A DNA stretch of 64,000 nucleotides from NCBI RefSeq assembly GCF_014303395.1, contig NZ_CP060298.1, positions 4,049,001 through 4,113,000 of the forward strand. The letters are read 5' to 3'. A model generated the notes under the pieces. That model saw only the letters and a program-made list of their open reading frames with translations. It was not told the DNA's origin and did not search any database. Origin of the DNA: Nakamurella sp. PAMC28650 (GTDB lineage: Bacteria > Actinomycetota > Actinomycetes > Mycobacteriales > Nakamurellaceae). Both the position numbers and the translations under genes were made by a program. Within the stretch, counting starts at the first letter, position 1; each line of letters begins with the position of its first letter. This document shows positions 20,414 through 30,963 of the stretch, piece after piece.

Positions 20414-21277
20414 GTGACGATCCTGCTGGCCCTGCTGTCCGGGCTGATGTGGGGAGCCGCGGACTACTTCGGCGGTAGCGCCTCACGGCGTGCACCGGCA
20501 CTGCTGGTGGTGCTGATCTCGCAGGCCGCAGGCTGGACGTTCGTCATCCTGACGGCGTGGGCGAGCGGCGGCTTCTCGGCGCCGACGGGGTATCTGCCCT
20601 GGGGGATCGCCGCGGGCCTGGCCGGTGCAGCCGCCCTGCTCCTGTTCTACCGGGCGCTGGCGATCGGGGCGATGGGGGTCGTCTCCCCCATCGCCGCTCT
20701 CGGAGTCGTGGTACCGGTCGGCATCGGACTGCTCACCGGGGCACTGCCGTCCATGCTGTCCGTGGCCGGGATCGCGGTGGCGGTGGCCGGTGTCGTCGCC
20801 ACCGCCGGTCCCGGCCGGGGCGGGGCACACGGCGTGCGGCATCGTCGATCGGTCCTGATGGCCATCGGATCGGCCGCGGGCTTCGGGCTGGTCCTCGCAG
20901 CGATCTCGCGTGGGTCCGCGTCGTCGACGGTGATGACGATGGTCGTGATGCGCAGCACCTCGGTGCCCCTGTTGGTGGTCGTGGCAGCGATCTCCTTCCG
21001 TAGCGGCCTCCGCCCTGCGGTACGGCAGATCCTGCGCACGCCCCGCCTCGTCGGGATCATCCTGGTCTGCGGCGTGTTCGATGTCGGGGCCAACCTGCTG
21101 TTCGGCATCGCCAGCCACGGCGGGGCACTCGCCATCGTCGCGGTGCTCGGCTCCCTCTACCCGGCCGGCACGGTGCTGCTGGCCCGCGTGCTAGACGAGG
21201 AGCGATTGTCCGGGGTGCAGAACGCCGGTGTGGTGGCAGCCCTGGCCGGCGTCGCGATGATCGCAGCCGGCTCGTGA
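20414..21277 (+). CDS. EamA/DMT-family transporter
   Basis: A 287-residue integral membrane protein with ten predicted helices arranged as two EamA repeats. It opens with LLALLSGLMWGAADYFGG, the usual first helix of drug/metabolite transporters, and each half ends in a hydrophobic helix before a Gly-rich turn (AGVVATAGPGRGG; ALAGVAMIAAGS). The substrate cannot be told from sequence. It sits between rho and rpmE, an insertion relative to the mycobacterial order. GTG 20414 is used. Confidence 0.85.
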   Translation: MTILLALLSGLMWGAADYFGGSASRRAPALLVVLISQAAGWTFVILTAWASGGFSAPTGYLPWGIAAGLAGAAALLLFYRALAIGAMGVVSPIAALGVVVPVGIGLLTGALPSMLSVAGIAVAVAGVVATAGPGRGGAHGVRHRRSVLMAIGSAAGFGLVLAAISRGSASSTVMTMVVMRSTSVPLLVVVAAISFRSGLRPAVRQILRTPRLVGIILVCGVFDVGANLLFGIASHGGALAIVAVLGSLYPAGTVLLARVLDEERLSGVQNAGVVAALAGVAMIAAGS

Positions 21278-21290
21278 ACGTGACGAAGAA

Positions 21291-21326
21291 GCGGCCGCCC
21301 CCGGGAGTAATCCCGGGGGCGGCCGC
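21291..21326. terminator. Perfect 16-bp hairpin between convergent EamA and rho
   Basis: Stem GCGGCCGCCCCCGGGA and its exact complement, separated by a GTAA loop, lies between the EamA stop (21277) and rho stop (21349). On the plus strand it is preceded by AAGAA and on the minus strand followed by TTCTTCG, giving a modest U-rich tail for rho. It is a strong bidirectional terminator candidate. Confidence 0.85.
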
Positions 21327-21348
21327 TGCGTCGGTGTGCCGGGAAGTG

Positions 21349-23604
21349 CTAAACGCCGCTGGTGGTCTTGGCCACCTGCATCAGGAACTCCACGTTGCTC
21401 TTGGTCTTGCGCAGCCGGTCGAGCAGCAGTTCCAGCGCCTGCTGGGAATCCAGTGCCGACAGCACCCGGCGGAGCTTGACCGTGATCGCCAGTTCATCCG
21501 GCGAGAGCAGCAGGTCTTCCTTGCGGGTCGAGCTCTGATCGACGTCGATGGCCGGGAAGATCCTCTTGTCGGCGATCCGGCGGTCGAGCTTGAGCTCGGC
21601 GTTGCCGGTGCCCTTGAACTCCTCGAAGATCACCGTGTCCCCTGCTGAGCCGGTCTCGACCAGCGCCGAGGCGAAGATGGTGAGCGATCCACCGTTCTCG
21701 ATGTTCCGGGCCGCTCCGAGGAAACGCTTCGGCGGGAACAGCGCGGTGGAATCGACACCACCGGACAGGATCCGGCCGGACGCCGGGGCGGCCAGGTTGT
21801 AGGCCCGGCCGAGGCGGGTGATCGAATCCAGGAGCACGACTACGTCGCGGCCCATCTCGACGAGCCGCTTGGCCCGCTCGATGGACAGCTCGGCGACCAT
21901 CGTGTGGTCGGCCGGGGGCCGGTCGAAGGTGGAGGCGATGACCTCACCCTTCACCGAGCGCTGCATGTCGGTGACTTCTTCCGGACGCTCGTCGACCAGC
22001 ACGACCATGAGGTGGACCTCGGGGTTGTTGGTGGTGATCGCGTTTGCGATGGCCTGCAGGATCGAGGTCTTGCCGGCCTTCGGGGGCGACACGATCAGCG
22101 CACGCTGCCCCTTGCCCACTGGCATCACCAGATCGATGATGCGGGTGGTCAGGATGTGCGACTCGGTCTCCAGACGTAGCCGGTCGTTCGGATAGAGCGG
22201 AGTCAGCTTGGTGAACTCCGGTCGGTCCTTCGCGAGTTCCGGGTCCTGGCCGTTGACCGAGTCGAGCCGGACGAGCGCGTTGAACTTCTGCCTGGCAGCG
22301 GCACTCTCGCCCTCGCGGGGCGCACGGACGGCGCCGGTGACGGCGTCGCCACGGCGTAGCCCGTTCTTGCGGATTTGCGACAGCGAGACGTAGACGTCGT
22401 TCGGGCCGGACAGGTAGCCGGAGGTGCGGATGAAGGCGTAGGAGTCCAGTACGTCGACGATGCCGGCGACGGGCACCAGCACGTCGTCGTCCCGCACCTC
22501 GGTGTCGGTCGGCGCGTCGGCGAAGCGGTCGCGGGTGCGCCGGTTGCGATCGCGGAATCGACGACCACGCCGGCCGTCCTCGTCGCCGTCCAGGCCGCCG
22601 TTGCGATCCTGACCACCGTTACGATCCTGGCCGCCGTTGCGATCCTGGCCGCCGTTGCGATCCTGGCCGCCGTTGCGATCCTGGCCGCCGTTGCGATCCT
22701 GGCCGCCGTTGCGGTCCTGGCCCTGGCGGTTGCCGTCCTGACGGGTGTCCTTGCCGTTGCTGCGGGGGTTCTGCCCGTCGCGGTTCTGGTTGCCCTGGCT
22801 CTCACGGTTCTGCCCGTTCTGACCCTGCGCGGGCGGGCTGGCCTGAGCCTCCCGCGGAGCGTCCGCGGCCGCGGTCTGCCCGTCGTTGGTGTTGCTCTCG
22901 CCCCGACCGTCGCGGTCGCGGCGGTTCCGCCGGTTCCGGCGGCTGTTGCGGGGGCCGTCGTCGCCGTCGTAGGGCTGACGATCCTGACGATCGCCACCAC
23001 CGCCGTTGGACGGCCCTTCGTCCGGCGTACCGGCCGGTCCGTGATCGTTCGACGCATGGTCTTCGGACGGGTGCGCGGCGGCAGCCGGCGGGCGCTCGGC
23101 CGTCGGGCGCTCGGTCATCGGGGCCTGGGCCTGGGCGACAGGTGCCGCATCGACCGCGGAGGCGGGCGCCTGCGTGGTGGGCGCGCCTTCGGCGCGCCCC
23201 GCTGCACGCCGACGGGTCGTCCGCGGTGGCAGGTTGAGATCGAGCGACAGGGTCGCGCCCGACCCGTTGCCGTTGCCGGCCGACGAGGCATTGGCGGCCG
23301 ACGAGCCATTGGCGGGCGGCGCTGATGCTGCCGGGGATTCCGCACCGTTGGGGGTCGCGGCCTTCGGCTCGGCGCCGTTGGAGTCCCCCCTGGTCTGCGT
23401 GCTCCGGGTCTTGGGTGCGGCTGAATTCTGGTGGGAGGCGATGGCGGACACGAGGTCGCCCTTGCGCAGTCCCGAGGTGCCCTTGATGCCGAGCTGCGTG
23501 GCCATGGCCTTCAGATCGGCAAGCACCATGCCCGAGAGTCCTTCACCGCGGCGCACGCGCGACGCGGTGGTGGAGGAGACGGGCTGCTCCGTGGTTTCGG
23601 TCAC
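21349..23604 (-). CDS. rho: Transcription termination factor Rho with long inserted domain
   Basis: Rho is the hexameric RNA-dependent ATPase that terminates transcription. The 751-residue protein has a Rho_N helical domain ([15 protein letters not shown], about residues 26-60). A low-complexity insertion follows at about residues 70-370, rich in Asn, Gln, Arg, Asp and Gly. The S1-like RNA-binding domain starts near 374 ([22 protein letters not shown] in pieces), and the ATPase has P-loop SPPKAGKTS, then [16 protein letters not shown] and the C-terminal core. GTG 23604 is chosen because AGGAAGGA lies 5 nt upstream. Inserts of this type are known in actinobacterial Rho and add RNA contacts. 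The core is clearly intact. Confidence 0.97.
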   Translation of the reverse strand: MTETTEQPVSSTTASRVRRGEGLSGMVLADLKAMATQLGIKGTSGLRKGDLVSAIASHQNSAAPKTRSTQTRGDSNGAEPKAATPNGAESPAASAPPANGSSAANASSAGNGNGSGATLSLDLNLPPRTTRRRAAGRAEGAPTTQAPASAVDAAPVAQAQAPMTERPTAERPPAAAAHPSEDHASNDHGPAGTPDEGPSNGGGGDRQDRQPYDGDDGPRNSRRNRRNRRDRDGRGESNTNDGQTAAADAPREAQASPPAQGQNGQNRESQGNQNRDGQNPRSNGKDTRQDGNRQGQDRNGGQDRNGGQDRNGGQDRNGGQDRNGGQDRNGGQDRNGGLDGDEDGRRGRRFRDRNRRTRDRFADAPTDTEVRDDDVLVPVAGIVDVLDSYAFIRTSGYLSGPNDVYVSLSQIRKNGLRRGDAVTGAVRAPREGESAAARQKFNALVRLDSVNGQDPELAKDRPEFTKLTPLYPNDRLRLETESHILTTRIIDLVMPVGKGQRALIVSPPKAGKTSILQAIANAITTNNPEVHLMVVLVDERPEEVTDMQRSVKGEVIASTFDRPPADHTMVAELSIERAKRLVEMGRDVVVLLDSITRLGRAYNLAAPASGRILSGGVDSTALFPPKRFLGAARNIENGGSLTIFASALVETGSAGDTVIFEEFKGTGNAELKLDRRIADKRIFPAIDVDQSSTRKEDLLLSPDELAITVKLRRVLSALDSQQALELLLDRLRKTKSNVEFLMQVAKTTSGV
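22595..22720 (-). repeat. Seven 18-bp in-frame repeats within rho
   Basis: Seven tandem 18-bp units encoding QDRNGG seven times, at about residues 295-336 of Rho. Units 3-6 are identical; unit 1 differs at its last base, unit 2 at several bases and unit 7 at one base. The copy number could vary among strains by slippage while keeping the frame. Confidence 0.9.
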
Positions 23605-24100
23605 GAAGATCCTTCCTGTCCGACGCGGAAGATTGCCGGTCGGGTTCGAGGAGCCGGCGCACGAGCGGCGGCTGCAGCTCCACACCCGGCGGGTGTGGAG
23701 AAATTGATCACAGAGGAGTCGGTTCTTGCGCCATGGCCCGGGTTCCCGCAGTCGCTGCCCTCGTCGGTGGGAGAACAGGACGGACGACTGCGTACTCGGT
23801 ACTGCTGACTCGGGGAAAGTCGCCAGAGGTGGAACCTTCGGGAGATCTGCATCGACGGCCCTGATCTGTATCGACAGCTCGGTGCGGAGCACCAGGAGGG
23901 CGAGGCAGTGGAGTTCGTGAAACGAATCCCCGAGATTCCGGCGGCACAGTTCACGACCGGTGATCGTCACCAGCGTAGCCGCACATTTGCTCCAGCGGCA
24001 ACATCCCGCCCCGTGTCGTGTCGAACCACGGTCCACCTCGGCATGGCCGATTGCATCGAAAGGCCCCCGGACCCGGCCGGTCGGCTCCGTAAGCTTGCCG
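23605..24100. other. Non-coding gap between rho and the MFS gene
   Basis: About 500 nt containing no convincing gene on either strand. It should hold the rho promoter and leader. A hairpin with 8-bp arms CCACACCC/GGGTGTGG and a 3-nt loop lies at 23680-23698, about 76 nt upstream of the rho start on the minus strand, followed by a C/G-rich stretch toward the start. Rho leaders are often self-regulated by Rho, so this leader is a candidate for autogenous control. Confidence 0.5.
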
Positions 24101-24119
24101 GTGCTAACAGTTGTAGCAC
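24101..24119 (+). promoter_or_regulatory. Inverted repeat upstream of MFS-MarR
   Basis: Arms GTGCTA and TAGCAC, 6 bp each, around a 7-nt centre, 35 nt upstream of the MFS start. It is a likely operator for the MarR protein encoded just downstream in the same operon. Confidence 0.5.
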
Positions 24120-24153
24120 CACAAGCTAAAGAGCAAACGGAGCGACCTCGTCC

Positions 24154-25626
24154 ATGCCCAAACTCACCACCAGGCGAAAGACCCTCATCCTGGCGATCTG
24201 TTGCATGAGCCTGCTGATCGTCGGCATGGACGGCACGATCGTGAACGTCGCACTGCCGTCGATCCGCCGGGATCTCGGGGCCGACGTCTCCGGCCTCCAG
24301 TGGGTGATCGACGCGTACACGCTCACCCTGGCCAGCTTCCTGATCCTGTCCGGATCCACCGCGGACCGCATCGGCCGCCGCCGGACCTTCCAGATCGGCC
24401 TCGCCTCGTTCACCGTCGGCTCGGCGCTCTGCAGCGTCGCGCCCAACCTCCAACTCCTGATCATCGCCCGGATCGTCCAGGCGCTCGGCGGCTCGATGCT
24501 CAATCCCGTCGCGATGTCCATCATCACCAACGTGTTCACCGAGCGGCGCGAGAGGGCCAAGGCCATCGGGATCTGGGGCGGCGTGGTCGGTATCAGCATG
24601 GGGCTGGGTCCGGTGATCGGCGGGGTGCTCATCGAGACGATCGGGTGGCGCTGGATCTTCTGGATCAACGTGCCCATCGGGATCGCGGCCATCGTGCTGG
24701 CCAAGCTCTTCGTGCCCGAGTCCAAGGCGGCCAGGGCCAGACGAGTCGACCCCGTCGGACAGGTGCTGGTGATCGTCGTGCTCGCCTCGCTCACCTATGC
24801 GATCGTCGAATCCAGCCGGCTGCACTGGCACTCGGTCGAGGTGTGGTCGATCCTGGCGCTCTCGCTCGCCGCGCTGCTGGTCCTGGTCGCGTACGAACCC
24901 CGCCGCGCCGATCCGCTGATCGACCTGCGCTTCTTCTCCAGCGCACCGTTCTCCGGTGCCACCGTCATCGCCATCAGTGCCTTCGGCGGCTACGCCGGGT
25001 TCCTGTTCCTCAACAGCCTGTATCTCCAGGATGTGCGGGGCTTCTCGGCGTTGCAGGCCGGGCTGACCGTGCTCCCGATGGCCGTCATGACCATGGTCTT
25101 CGCGCCGCTGTCCGGACGCCTGGTCGCAGCGGGCCGGGTCCGGTTCGCACTGATGGGGGCGGGCGTCGCGATGGCCGTCGCCGGTACCGGGCTGACGGTG
25201 ATGACGAGTTCGACGCCGCTGGGGTATCTGATCGGGTGCTACGTCCTGTTCGCGATCGGATTCGGGCTGGTGAACGCGCCGATCACCAACACGGCCGTGT
25301 CCGGGATGCCGATCAGCCAGGCGGGTGTGGCTGCCGCGATCGCCTCGACCAGCCGTCAGATCGGGGCGACGCTGGGTGTGGCCGTCATCGGATCGGTGCT
25401 CGCCGCCGGCACGATCAGCGCCGGCAGCAAGGGCCACCCGGCCGGCCAGGCCGCCGGGATCCTCGAGAGCGCTGCCACCGCCTGGTGGATCGTGGCCGGT
25501 TGCGGCCTCTCCGTCCTGCTGCTGGGTCTGCTGACCACCGGAAGTTGGGCACGGTCGACGGCCGGCCGCGCCGCCGAATTGATGAAGGCGGAAGAACTGT
25601 CGGTCCCCGAACCTGCCGCCCGATGA
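24154..25626 (+). CDS. MFS multidrug transporter, DHA2 (14-helix) family
   Basis: A 490-residue proton-driven efflux transporter of the EmrB/QacA type. Motif D1 appears in [19 protein letters not shown], motif A in [16 protein letters not shown] and motif C in [16 protein letters not shown]. Fourteen membrane helices are predicted. Exported compounds are unknown. Its stop overlaps the next gene's start (ATGA), so the pair is one transcription unit with a MarR regulator. Not part of the mycobacterial block; likely an insertion in this lineage. Confidence 0.92.
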   Translation: MPKLTTRRKTLILAICCMSLLIVGMDGTIVNVALPSIRRDLGADVSGLQWVIDAYTLTLASFLILSGSTADRIGRRRTFQIGLASFTVGSALCSVAPNLQLLIIARIVQALGGSMLNPVAMSIITNVFTERRERAKAIGIWGGVVGISMGLGPVIGGVLIETIGWRWIFWINVPIGIAAIVLAKLFVPESKAARARRVDPVGQVLVIVVLASLTYAIVESSRLHWHSVEVWSILALSLAALLVLVAYEPRRADPLIDLRFFSSAPFSGATVIAISAFGGYAGFLFLNSLYLQDVRGFSALQAGLTVLPMAVMTMVFAPLSGRLVAAGRVRFALMGAGVAMAVAGTGLTVMTSSTPLGYLIGCYVLFAIGFGLVNAPITNTAVSGMPISQAGVAAAIASTSRQIGATLGVAVIGSVLAAGTISAGSKGHPAGQAAGILESAATAWWIVAGCGLSVLLLGLLTTGSWARSTAGRAAELMKAEELSVPEPAAR

Positions 25627-26057
25627 GTGACCGGAACGCCCAGATCGCCGCCTGGCAGACAGTTCGCGACGTGGTGATGGAGCATCTCGCGCTGCGGCGC
25701 GCCGAGGTGCACGCCCGGTTGGGCCTGAGTTTCACCAGGGTCAAGGCCCTGGGACGGCTGGCCGGCGGGCGTCTGTCGATGGGCGAACTGGCCGCGGCGC
25801 TCGATACGGATCCGCCGTACACCAGCGTCATCGTGGACGACCTGGTGCAGCGACAGCTGGTAGTGCGCAGCGCGGATCCCGACGACCGTCGACGCAAGCT
25901 GGTCGGTCTGACCGCAGCCGGCGCGGAATACGCATCCACCGCCGAGTCGATCCTGGGTCAGCCGCCCGAGGGGTTCGCGTCTCTGGGCGCCGCCGAACTC
26001 GGGGCCCTCACCGCAGCGTTCCGGCGACTGGGCCACGGAGCCGTCACGACTCGGTGA
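25623..26057 (+). CDS. MarR-family regulator
   Basis: A 144-residue winged-helix regulator. The recognition region [46 protein letters not shown]-type pattern (described in pieces: [19 protein letters not shown] and [14 protein letters not shown]) is typical of MarR. It is coupled to the upstream efflux gene by an ATGA overlap, so it probably controls its own operon in response to a compound the pump exports. The 3' end overlaps the thrB end by 14 nt in convergent orientation. Confidence 0.88.
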   Translation: MSDRNAQIAAWQTVRDVVMEHLALRRAEVHARLGLSFTRVKALGRLAGGRLSMGELAAALDTDPPYTSVIVDDLVQRQLVVRSADPDDRRRKLVGLTAAGAEYASTAESILGQPPEGFASLGAAELGALTAAFRRLGHGAVTTR

Positions 26058-26925
26058 TCGTCGCCCCGGTGTCGCAGATCGGCACCTGCCGGCCGGCGAA
26101 ACCCCTGCGCTGCCACCGCTGCAGGTCCATGTCCGACGTCACCAGCGCCAGCACCGACGGCCCGGCACCGGAGATGACCGCAGCGATCCCGGCGCCGCGC
26201 AGGTCGTCCATCAACGCGGCCGACTCCGGCATCGAGGACGCCCGGTACGGCTGGTGCAGGCGGTCCTGGCTGGCCTCCAGCAGGTAACCGGGATCCACGG
26301 TCATGGCGTGCACCATCAGCGCGGCTGCGGCCGAGTTCGCCGCCGCAGCGGCATGCGGAACCGTCTGCGGCAGCAGCGTTCTGGAGTGATGCGTCGACGA
26401 AGCCTTCGAGGCCGAGAAGATGACCGCCCTGATGTCCGGGTGCACCTGCAGCCGAACGGCGGCCGCCGACGAGTCGGCCCTTGTCCACGCCAGGGTGAAG
26501 CCGCCCAGCAGTGCCGGGGCGACGTTGTCGGGATGACCCTCCATCTCGTTCGCCAACTGCAGCACTGCATCGTCGGAAAGTCGCGCGGGGTCGGCGAGCA
26601 GTGCGCGACCCAGCAGGAGACCCGTCACGATCGCCGCCGCCGACGAACCCTGGCCCCCACCGTGCGGAATGCAGTTGCGGCAGCGCAGATGAATCGACGG
26701 AAGCTCCAGATCGACTGCAGCCCATGCCTTAGCCATGGCCTGCACCACGAGATGAGTGGCGTCGGTGGGTACCTCACCGGCCCCGGCCCCCTCGACCTCG
26801 ACCCGGAGGCCGCCCGGGTGCAGCGCGGCCGAGGCTTCGTCGTAGCGCTGCAGCGCCAGTCCGAAGCAGTCGTAGCCAGGTCCGAGATTCGCCGAGGTGG
26901 CCGGCACCCTGACGGTCACGCTCAC
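26044..26925 (-). CDS. thrB: Homoserine kinase
   Basis: Phosphorylates homoserine to O-phosphohomoserine in threonine synthesis. GHMP-kinase fold, 293 residues: [21 protein letters not shown] at the N-terminus, the ATP loop [16 protein letters not shown], and the C-terminal [13 protein letters not shown] 26925 overlaps the thrC stop by 4 nt (GTGA), which fits coupled translation. It is the last gene of hom-thrC-thrB. Confidence 0.95.
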   Translation of the reverse strand: MSVTVRVPATSANLGPGYDCFGLALQRYDEASAALHPGGLRVEVEGAGAGEVPTDATHLVVQAMAKAWAAVDLELPSIHLRCRNCIPHGGGQGSSAAAIVTGLLLGRALLADPARLSDDAVLQLANEMEGHPDNVAPALLGGFTLAWTRADSSAAAVRLQVHPDIRAVIFSASKASSTHHSRTLLPQTVPHAAAAANSAAAALMVHAMTVDPGYLLEASQDRLHQPYRASSMPESAALMDDLRGAGIAAVISGAGPSVLALVTSDMDLQRWQRRGFAGRQVPICDTGATITES

Positions 26926-28019
26926 GTGAGATCCAGCGCCTGCGCAACGGCTTCGGCGGCCACCGGGATCACCGTGGGGGTCTCCATCGCCATCAGAGCG
27001 GTCTGCGGGTCCTTGAGCCCGTGACCGGTCACCGTGCAGACCACCAGCGAGCCCCTGGGCAGTCGGCCGTCCCGCGCGGTCGCGAGCAGTCCGGCGATGG
27101 ACGCGGCCGAGGCGGGCTCCACGAACACGCCCTCGGTGGTGGCCAACAGGCGGTAGGCGTGCAGGATCTGATCGTCGGTGACCATGTCGATCAGCCCACC
27201 CGACGCGTCCCTGGCGTTGATGGCACCGTTCCAGGACGCCGGCGCACCGATCCTGATCGCGGTGGCGATCGTCTCCGGATCGGAGATCGGGTGCCCGAGC
27301 ACCAGGGGCGCGGCGCCGGAGGCCTGGAAACCGAACATCCGCGGCACGGCGGTGATGATGCCGTCCGCGAGGTACTCGGTGTAGCCCTTCCAGTACGCGG
27401 TGATGTTCCCGGCATTGCCGACCGGCAGGAAGTGCAGATCCGGCGCCCGGCCCAACACGTCGCAGACCTCGAAGGCCGCCGTCTTTTGGCCCTCGATCCG
27501 GACCGGGTTGACCGAGTTGACGAGGGCGATCTCCTCGTGCGCGGCAGCCGTTTTGCGGGCCAGCTCCAGGCAGTCGTCGAAGTTGCCCTGCACCTGCAGG
27601 ATCTGCGCCCCGTACATGACGGCCTGGGCCAGCTTCCCGGTGGAGATCTTGCCCTCGGGGATCAACACCGCGCAGGACAGGCCGGCCCTGGCGGCGTAGG
27701 CCGCCGCCGATGCGGAGGTGTTCCCGGTGGAGGCACAGATGACGGCTCTGGCCCCGGACGCCAGCGCGTGGGTGACGGCGACCGTCATACCGCGGTCCTT
27801 GAACGATCCGGTGGGATTGGCGCCCTCGATCTTGAGCCACACGTCGGCTTCGACCAGGGCCGAGAGTGCCGGTGCCGCAAGCAATGGGGTGCCGCCCTCG
27901 AGCAGGGTGACCGGCCTGGCACCGGGCGGGATCGCGACCCGGTCGGCGTAGGCGGCGATCAGGCCGGGCCAGCCCACGGCGGCCTTCGCAGCCGCTGTCG
28001 ATGGGGAACTGGTGCTCAC
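26922..28019 (-). CDS. thrC: Threonine synthase
   Basis: PLP enzyme that converts O-phosphohomoserine to threonine, 365 residues. The PLP lysine is in [31 protein letters not shown] is the phosphate/substrate loop; [16 protein letters not shown] is also conserved. Both ends overlap neighbours by 4 nt (hom upstream, thrB downstream), indicating a tightly coupled operon. Confidence 0.96.
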   Translation of the reverse strand: MSTSSPSTAAAKAAVGWPGLIAAYADRVAIPPGARPVTLLEGGTPLLAAPALSALVEADVWLKIEGANPTGSFKDRGMTVAVTHALASGARAVICASTGNTSASAAAYAARAGLSCAVLIPEGKISTGKLAQAVMYGAQILQVQGNFDDCLELARKTAAAHEEIALVNSVNPVRIEGQKTAAFEVCDVLGRAPDLHFLPVGNAGNITAYWKGYTEYLADGIITAVPRMFGFQASGAAPLVLGHPISDPETIATAIRIGAPASWNGAINARDASGGLIDMVTDDQILHAYRLLATTEGVFVEPASAASIAGLLATARDGRLPRGSLVVCTVTGHGLKDPQTALMAMETPTVIPVAAEAVAQALDLT

Positions 28020-29308
28020 GCCACATCTCCTATGACTCGCATGACCGAGGTCACCCGGTTGACCGAATCCAGCTCCGAGAGCCTGCCGACCGTGGCCGAC
28101 AGGGCGGCATCAGGGGCCGAGTGGGTGACGACCACCAGGGTGGCCTCGGCTCCCCGGCCCTGCTGTCGCACCGTCGAGATGGAGATGCCGGCCTCGGCGA
28201 ACGCGGTGGCGACGGCGGCCAGCACGCCGGCCCTGTCGTCCACGTCGAGGCTGATGTGGTACCGGCAGGAGACCTGGCCCATCGGCTGCACCGGCAGCGC
28301 CGCGTACGCCGACTCCCGCGGGCCACGCCCGCCGCTGATCTTGTTGCGGGCCACCGCGACCAGGTCGCCCAACACGGCCGAAGCGGTCGGCGCACCGCCC
28401 GCGCCGGGCCCGTAGAACATCAGCCGGCCGGCTGATTCGGCCTCCACGTAGACCGCGTTGTAGGCCCCGTCGACGCCGGCCAGGGGATGCGTCCTGGGCA
28501 GCATCACCGGATGCACCCTGGCCGACACCGCGTCCCCGTGCTTCCCGGTGACCCGTTCGCAGATGGCCAGCAGCTTGATCACGCAGTTCAGCTCGGCGGC
28601 GGCCTGGATGTCGGCCGCCGTGACGTCGGCCATGCCCTCGCGGTGCACGTCGGCGGCACCGACCCGGCTGTGGAAGCCGATGGAGGCCAGGATGGCGGCC
28701 TTCGCCGCCGCGTCGAAGCCGTCGACGTCGGCCGTCGGGTCGGCTTCGGCGTAGCCGAGCCGGGTGGCCTCCTCGAGTGCCGCTTCGTAGCTCGATCCCT
28801 CGGACGTCATGGCCGAGAGGATGAAGTTGGTGGTGCCGTTGACGATTCCCATGATCCGGGAGATCCGGTCGCCGGCCAGCGATTCCCGGATCGGTCGGAT
28901 CAGCGGGATGGCCCCGGCCACCGCCGCCTCGAAGTAGAGGTCGGCGCCGGCCGCGTCCGCCGCCTCGTAGAGCACCGGGCCCTCCTCGGCCAGCAGCGCC
29001 TTGTTGGCCGTCACCACCGCGGCACCCCGTCGGAGCGCGGTGAGCAGCAGTTCCCTGGTCGGATCGATCCCGCCGATGACCTCGATGACCACATCGACGT
29101 CCTCGCGGGCTACCACGGCGGCGGCGTCGTCGGTGAGGAGCTCGCTCGGGATGTCCGGATGGTGGTGGAGCCGGCGAACGGCGACGACGACGAGCTCCAG
29201 GGGGGCACCGACGCGGGCGGAGAGTTCCTCGCCCTGCTCGCGCAGCAGCCGGACCACCTGGGACCCGACGACGCCCGCGCCAAGGACGGCCACCCGTACC
29301 GACTTCAC
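28016..29308 (-). CDS. hom: Homoserine dehydrogenase
   Basis: NAD(P)H-dependent reduction of aspartate semialdehyde to homoserine, the branch to Thr and Met. The 430-residue protein has the Rossmann [17 protein letters not shown], the [16 protein letters not shown] loop, the catalytic [14 protein letters not shown] region with NPADDVSG-like [16 protein letters not shown], and a C-terminal ACT domain ([25 protein letters not shown] in pieces) that gives threonine feedback inhibition in relatives. GTG 29308 overlaps the preceding small membrane gene by 4 nt. Confidence 0.96.
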   Translation of the reverse strand: MKSVRVAVLGAGVVGSQVVRLLREQGEELSARVGAPLELVVVAVRRLHHHPDIPSELLTDDAAAVVAREDVDVVIEVIGGIDPTRELLLTALRRGAAVVTANKALLAEEGPVLYEAADAAGADLYFEAAVAGAIPLIRPIRESLAGDRISRIMGIVNGTTNFILSAMTSEGSSYEAALEEATRLGYAEADPTADVDGFDAAAKAAILASIGFHSRVGAADVHREGMADVTAADIQAAAELNCVIKLLAICERVTGKHGDAVSARVHPVMLPRTHPLAGVDGAYNAVYVEAESAGRLMFYGPGAGGAPTASAVLGDLVAVARNKISGGRGPRESAYAALPVQPMGQVSCRYHISLDVDDRAGVLAAVATAFAEAGISISTVRQQGRGAEATLVVVTHSAPDAALSATVGRLSELDSVNRVTSVMRVIGDVA

Positions 29309-29532
29309 CGCCGGCCCCGCCGGGCGTTGTCCCGGAACAGGATGGCCGCGTAGATCAGCAGGGCGATGACCACGAGCACCGCCAGCAGGGCGATCGTCAG
29401 CTTCAGCCACTGGGGCATGCTGGGTTTGATCAGGACCACCACGATCAGGACGGCGGCAAGTCCCAGCAGGATGGCGGCCGGCACCGCCGACGGTTGCTTC
29501 GGCGGGGTGGTCGGTGCATCAGGCATGGTCAC
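29305..29532 (-). CDS. Small two-helix membrane protein in the lysA-hom gap
   Basis: A 75-residue protein with two hydrophobic helices, AAILLGLAAVLIVVVLIK and LKLTIALLAVLVVIALLIYAAIL, and an Arg-rich C-terminus (RDNARRGRR). The GTG start at 29532 overlaps the lysA stop (GTGA), and the 3' end overlaps hom, so it is translated as part of the lysA-hom-thrC-thrB operon. No family is recognised and I propose no function; the two overlaps make it very likely to be real. Confidence 0.75.
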   Translation of the reverse strand: MTMPDAPTTPPKQPSAVPAAILLGLAAVLIVVVLIKPSMPQWLKLTIALLAVLVVIALLIYAAILFRDNARRGRR

Positions 29533-30959
29533 CAGGTCTCCAGGAGCTGCAGATCGTCGTCGGTCTCACGGCGCAGCAGCTGACGGGAGGTTCCGTCGGC
29601 CACCGCGACCAGAGGCGGCCGGGGAAGCCGGTTGTAGTTGCTGGCCATCGCGTAGCAGTAGGCACCGGTTGCCGCCACCGCGATCAGGTCGCCCACCGCG
29701 AGGTCCGCAGGAAGATAGCAGTCCCGGACGACGATGTCGCCGCTCTCGCAGTGCTTGCCGACCACGCGGCATCGGGCGGCCGGTGCGGTGGACGATCTGG
29801 AGGCCAGCACCACGGTGTAGTCGGCGTCGTACAGAGCCGTCCGGATGTTGTCACTCATCCCTCCGTCGACCGAGACGTACCGCCGGACCACGCCGCCGTC
29901 GAGGTTGACGTCCTTGATCGTGCCGACCTCGTACACGGTCACCGTTCCGGGGCCGACGATGGCGCGGCCCGGTTCCACCGCGATGCGGGGGACGGCGAGC
30001 CCGGCGACCTGGCACTCCCGCTCGACGATCTCGGTCAGCGACTTGGCCATCGCATCCACCGGCGGCGGGGTATCCGCAGAGGTGTAGGCGATGCCCAACC
30101 CGCCGCCCAGATCCAGGGTGGTGATGGAAGCCGCCAACCGGGGGTGGTCCGCGATGACCGATTTCAGCAGCACCACCAGACGGTGGGCCGAGACCTCGAA
30201 TCCCGACGGGTCGAAGATCTGCGACCCGATGTGCGAATGCAGGCCGATCAGTTCCAGGCCGTGGCAGGCCACGATCCGCCGGACGCCCTCGGCGGCATCG
30301 CCACCCGCCAGCGAGAAGCCGAACTTCTGGTCCTCGTGGGCGGTGGCGATGAACTCGTGGGTGTGGGCCTCGACCCCGACCGTCACCCTGATCATCACCG
30401 GGATGCGGCGGGTGGAGCCGTTGACGGTGCCCGCCTCGAGGTTCACCCGCTCGGAAATCCCGGCCAGCCGGCCGATCTCGTCGAACGAGTCGATGACGAT
30501 GGCGCCGATCCCGGCCTCCACCGCCATCTCCAGTTCGTGCTGCGACTTGTTCGAGCCGTGCAGCGCGATCCGCTCGGGCGGGAATCCGGCGCGCAACGCC
30601 AGCCGGAGCTCGCCACCGGAGCACACATCGAGCGAAAGACCCTCCTGCGTCAGCCATTTCACGATGTGCGAAGACAGGAACGCCTTGGCCGCGTAGTGCA
30701 CGTCGGCAGCCGAGCCGAAGGCGTCGGCGAAGTCGTGGCACCGACTGCGGAAGTCCTGCTCGTCCATGGCCAGCAGGGGGGTGCCGTAGAGCGCGGCCAG
30801 ATCGCGGACGTCGTTGCCCGCCAGTGTCATCACGCCGTGGTCGCGTCGCGCACCGCGGGGCCACACGGCCGGGTCGAGGTCGTTCAGGTCGGCGGGCACC
30901 ACCGACGTGCGGTCCGCCGGGATCTCGCCGTGCCGTGGGCCGGCCGGATGTGCTCTCAT
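29529..30959 (-). CDS. lysA: Diaminopimelate decarboxylase
   Basis: PLP enzyme for the last step of lysine synthesis, 476 residues. The PLP Lys is K92 in HYAAKAFLSSH; GGELRLALRAGF, LGGGLGIAY, AVEPGRAIVG and the C-terminal CESGDIVVRDC (active-site Cys) and GAYCYAMASNYN follow. The first 45 residues are an extension before the family core. It starts the lysA-(small membrane gene)-hom-thrC-thrB unit, next to the ArgS-like gene, as in mycobacteria. Confidence 0.96.
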   Translation of the reverse strand: MRAHPAGPRHGEIPADRTSVVPADLNDLDPAVWPRGARRDHGVMTLAGNDVRDLAALYGTPLLAMDEQDFRSRCHDFADAFGSAADVHYAAKAFLSSHIVKWLTQEGLSLDVCSGGELRLALRAGFPPERIALHGSNKSQHELEMAVEAGIGAIVIDSFDEIGRLAGISERVNLEAGTVNGSTRRIPVMIRVTVGVEAHTHEFIATAHEDQKFGFSLAGGDAAEGVRRIVACHGLELIGLHSHIGSQIFDPSGFEVSAHRLVVLLKSVIADHPRLAASITTLDLGGGLGIAYTSADTPPPVDAMAKSLTEIVERECQVAGLAVPRIAVEPGRAIVGPGTVTVYEVGTIKDVNLDGGVVRRYVSVDGGMSDNIRTALYDADYTVVLASRSSTAPAARCRVVGKHCESGDIVVRDCYLPADLAVGDLIAVAATGAYCYAMASNYNRLPRPPLVAVADGTSRQLLRRETDDDLQLLETW

Positions 30960-30963
30960 GTCA

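Noticed and set aside
23605-25437. Long N-terminal extension of rho on the minus strand over the MFS gene.
   Set aside because: It has no family similarity and lies antisense to a clear transporter; GTG 23604 has a good ribosome site.
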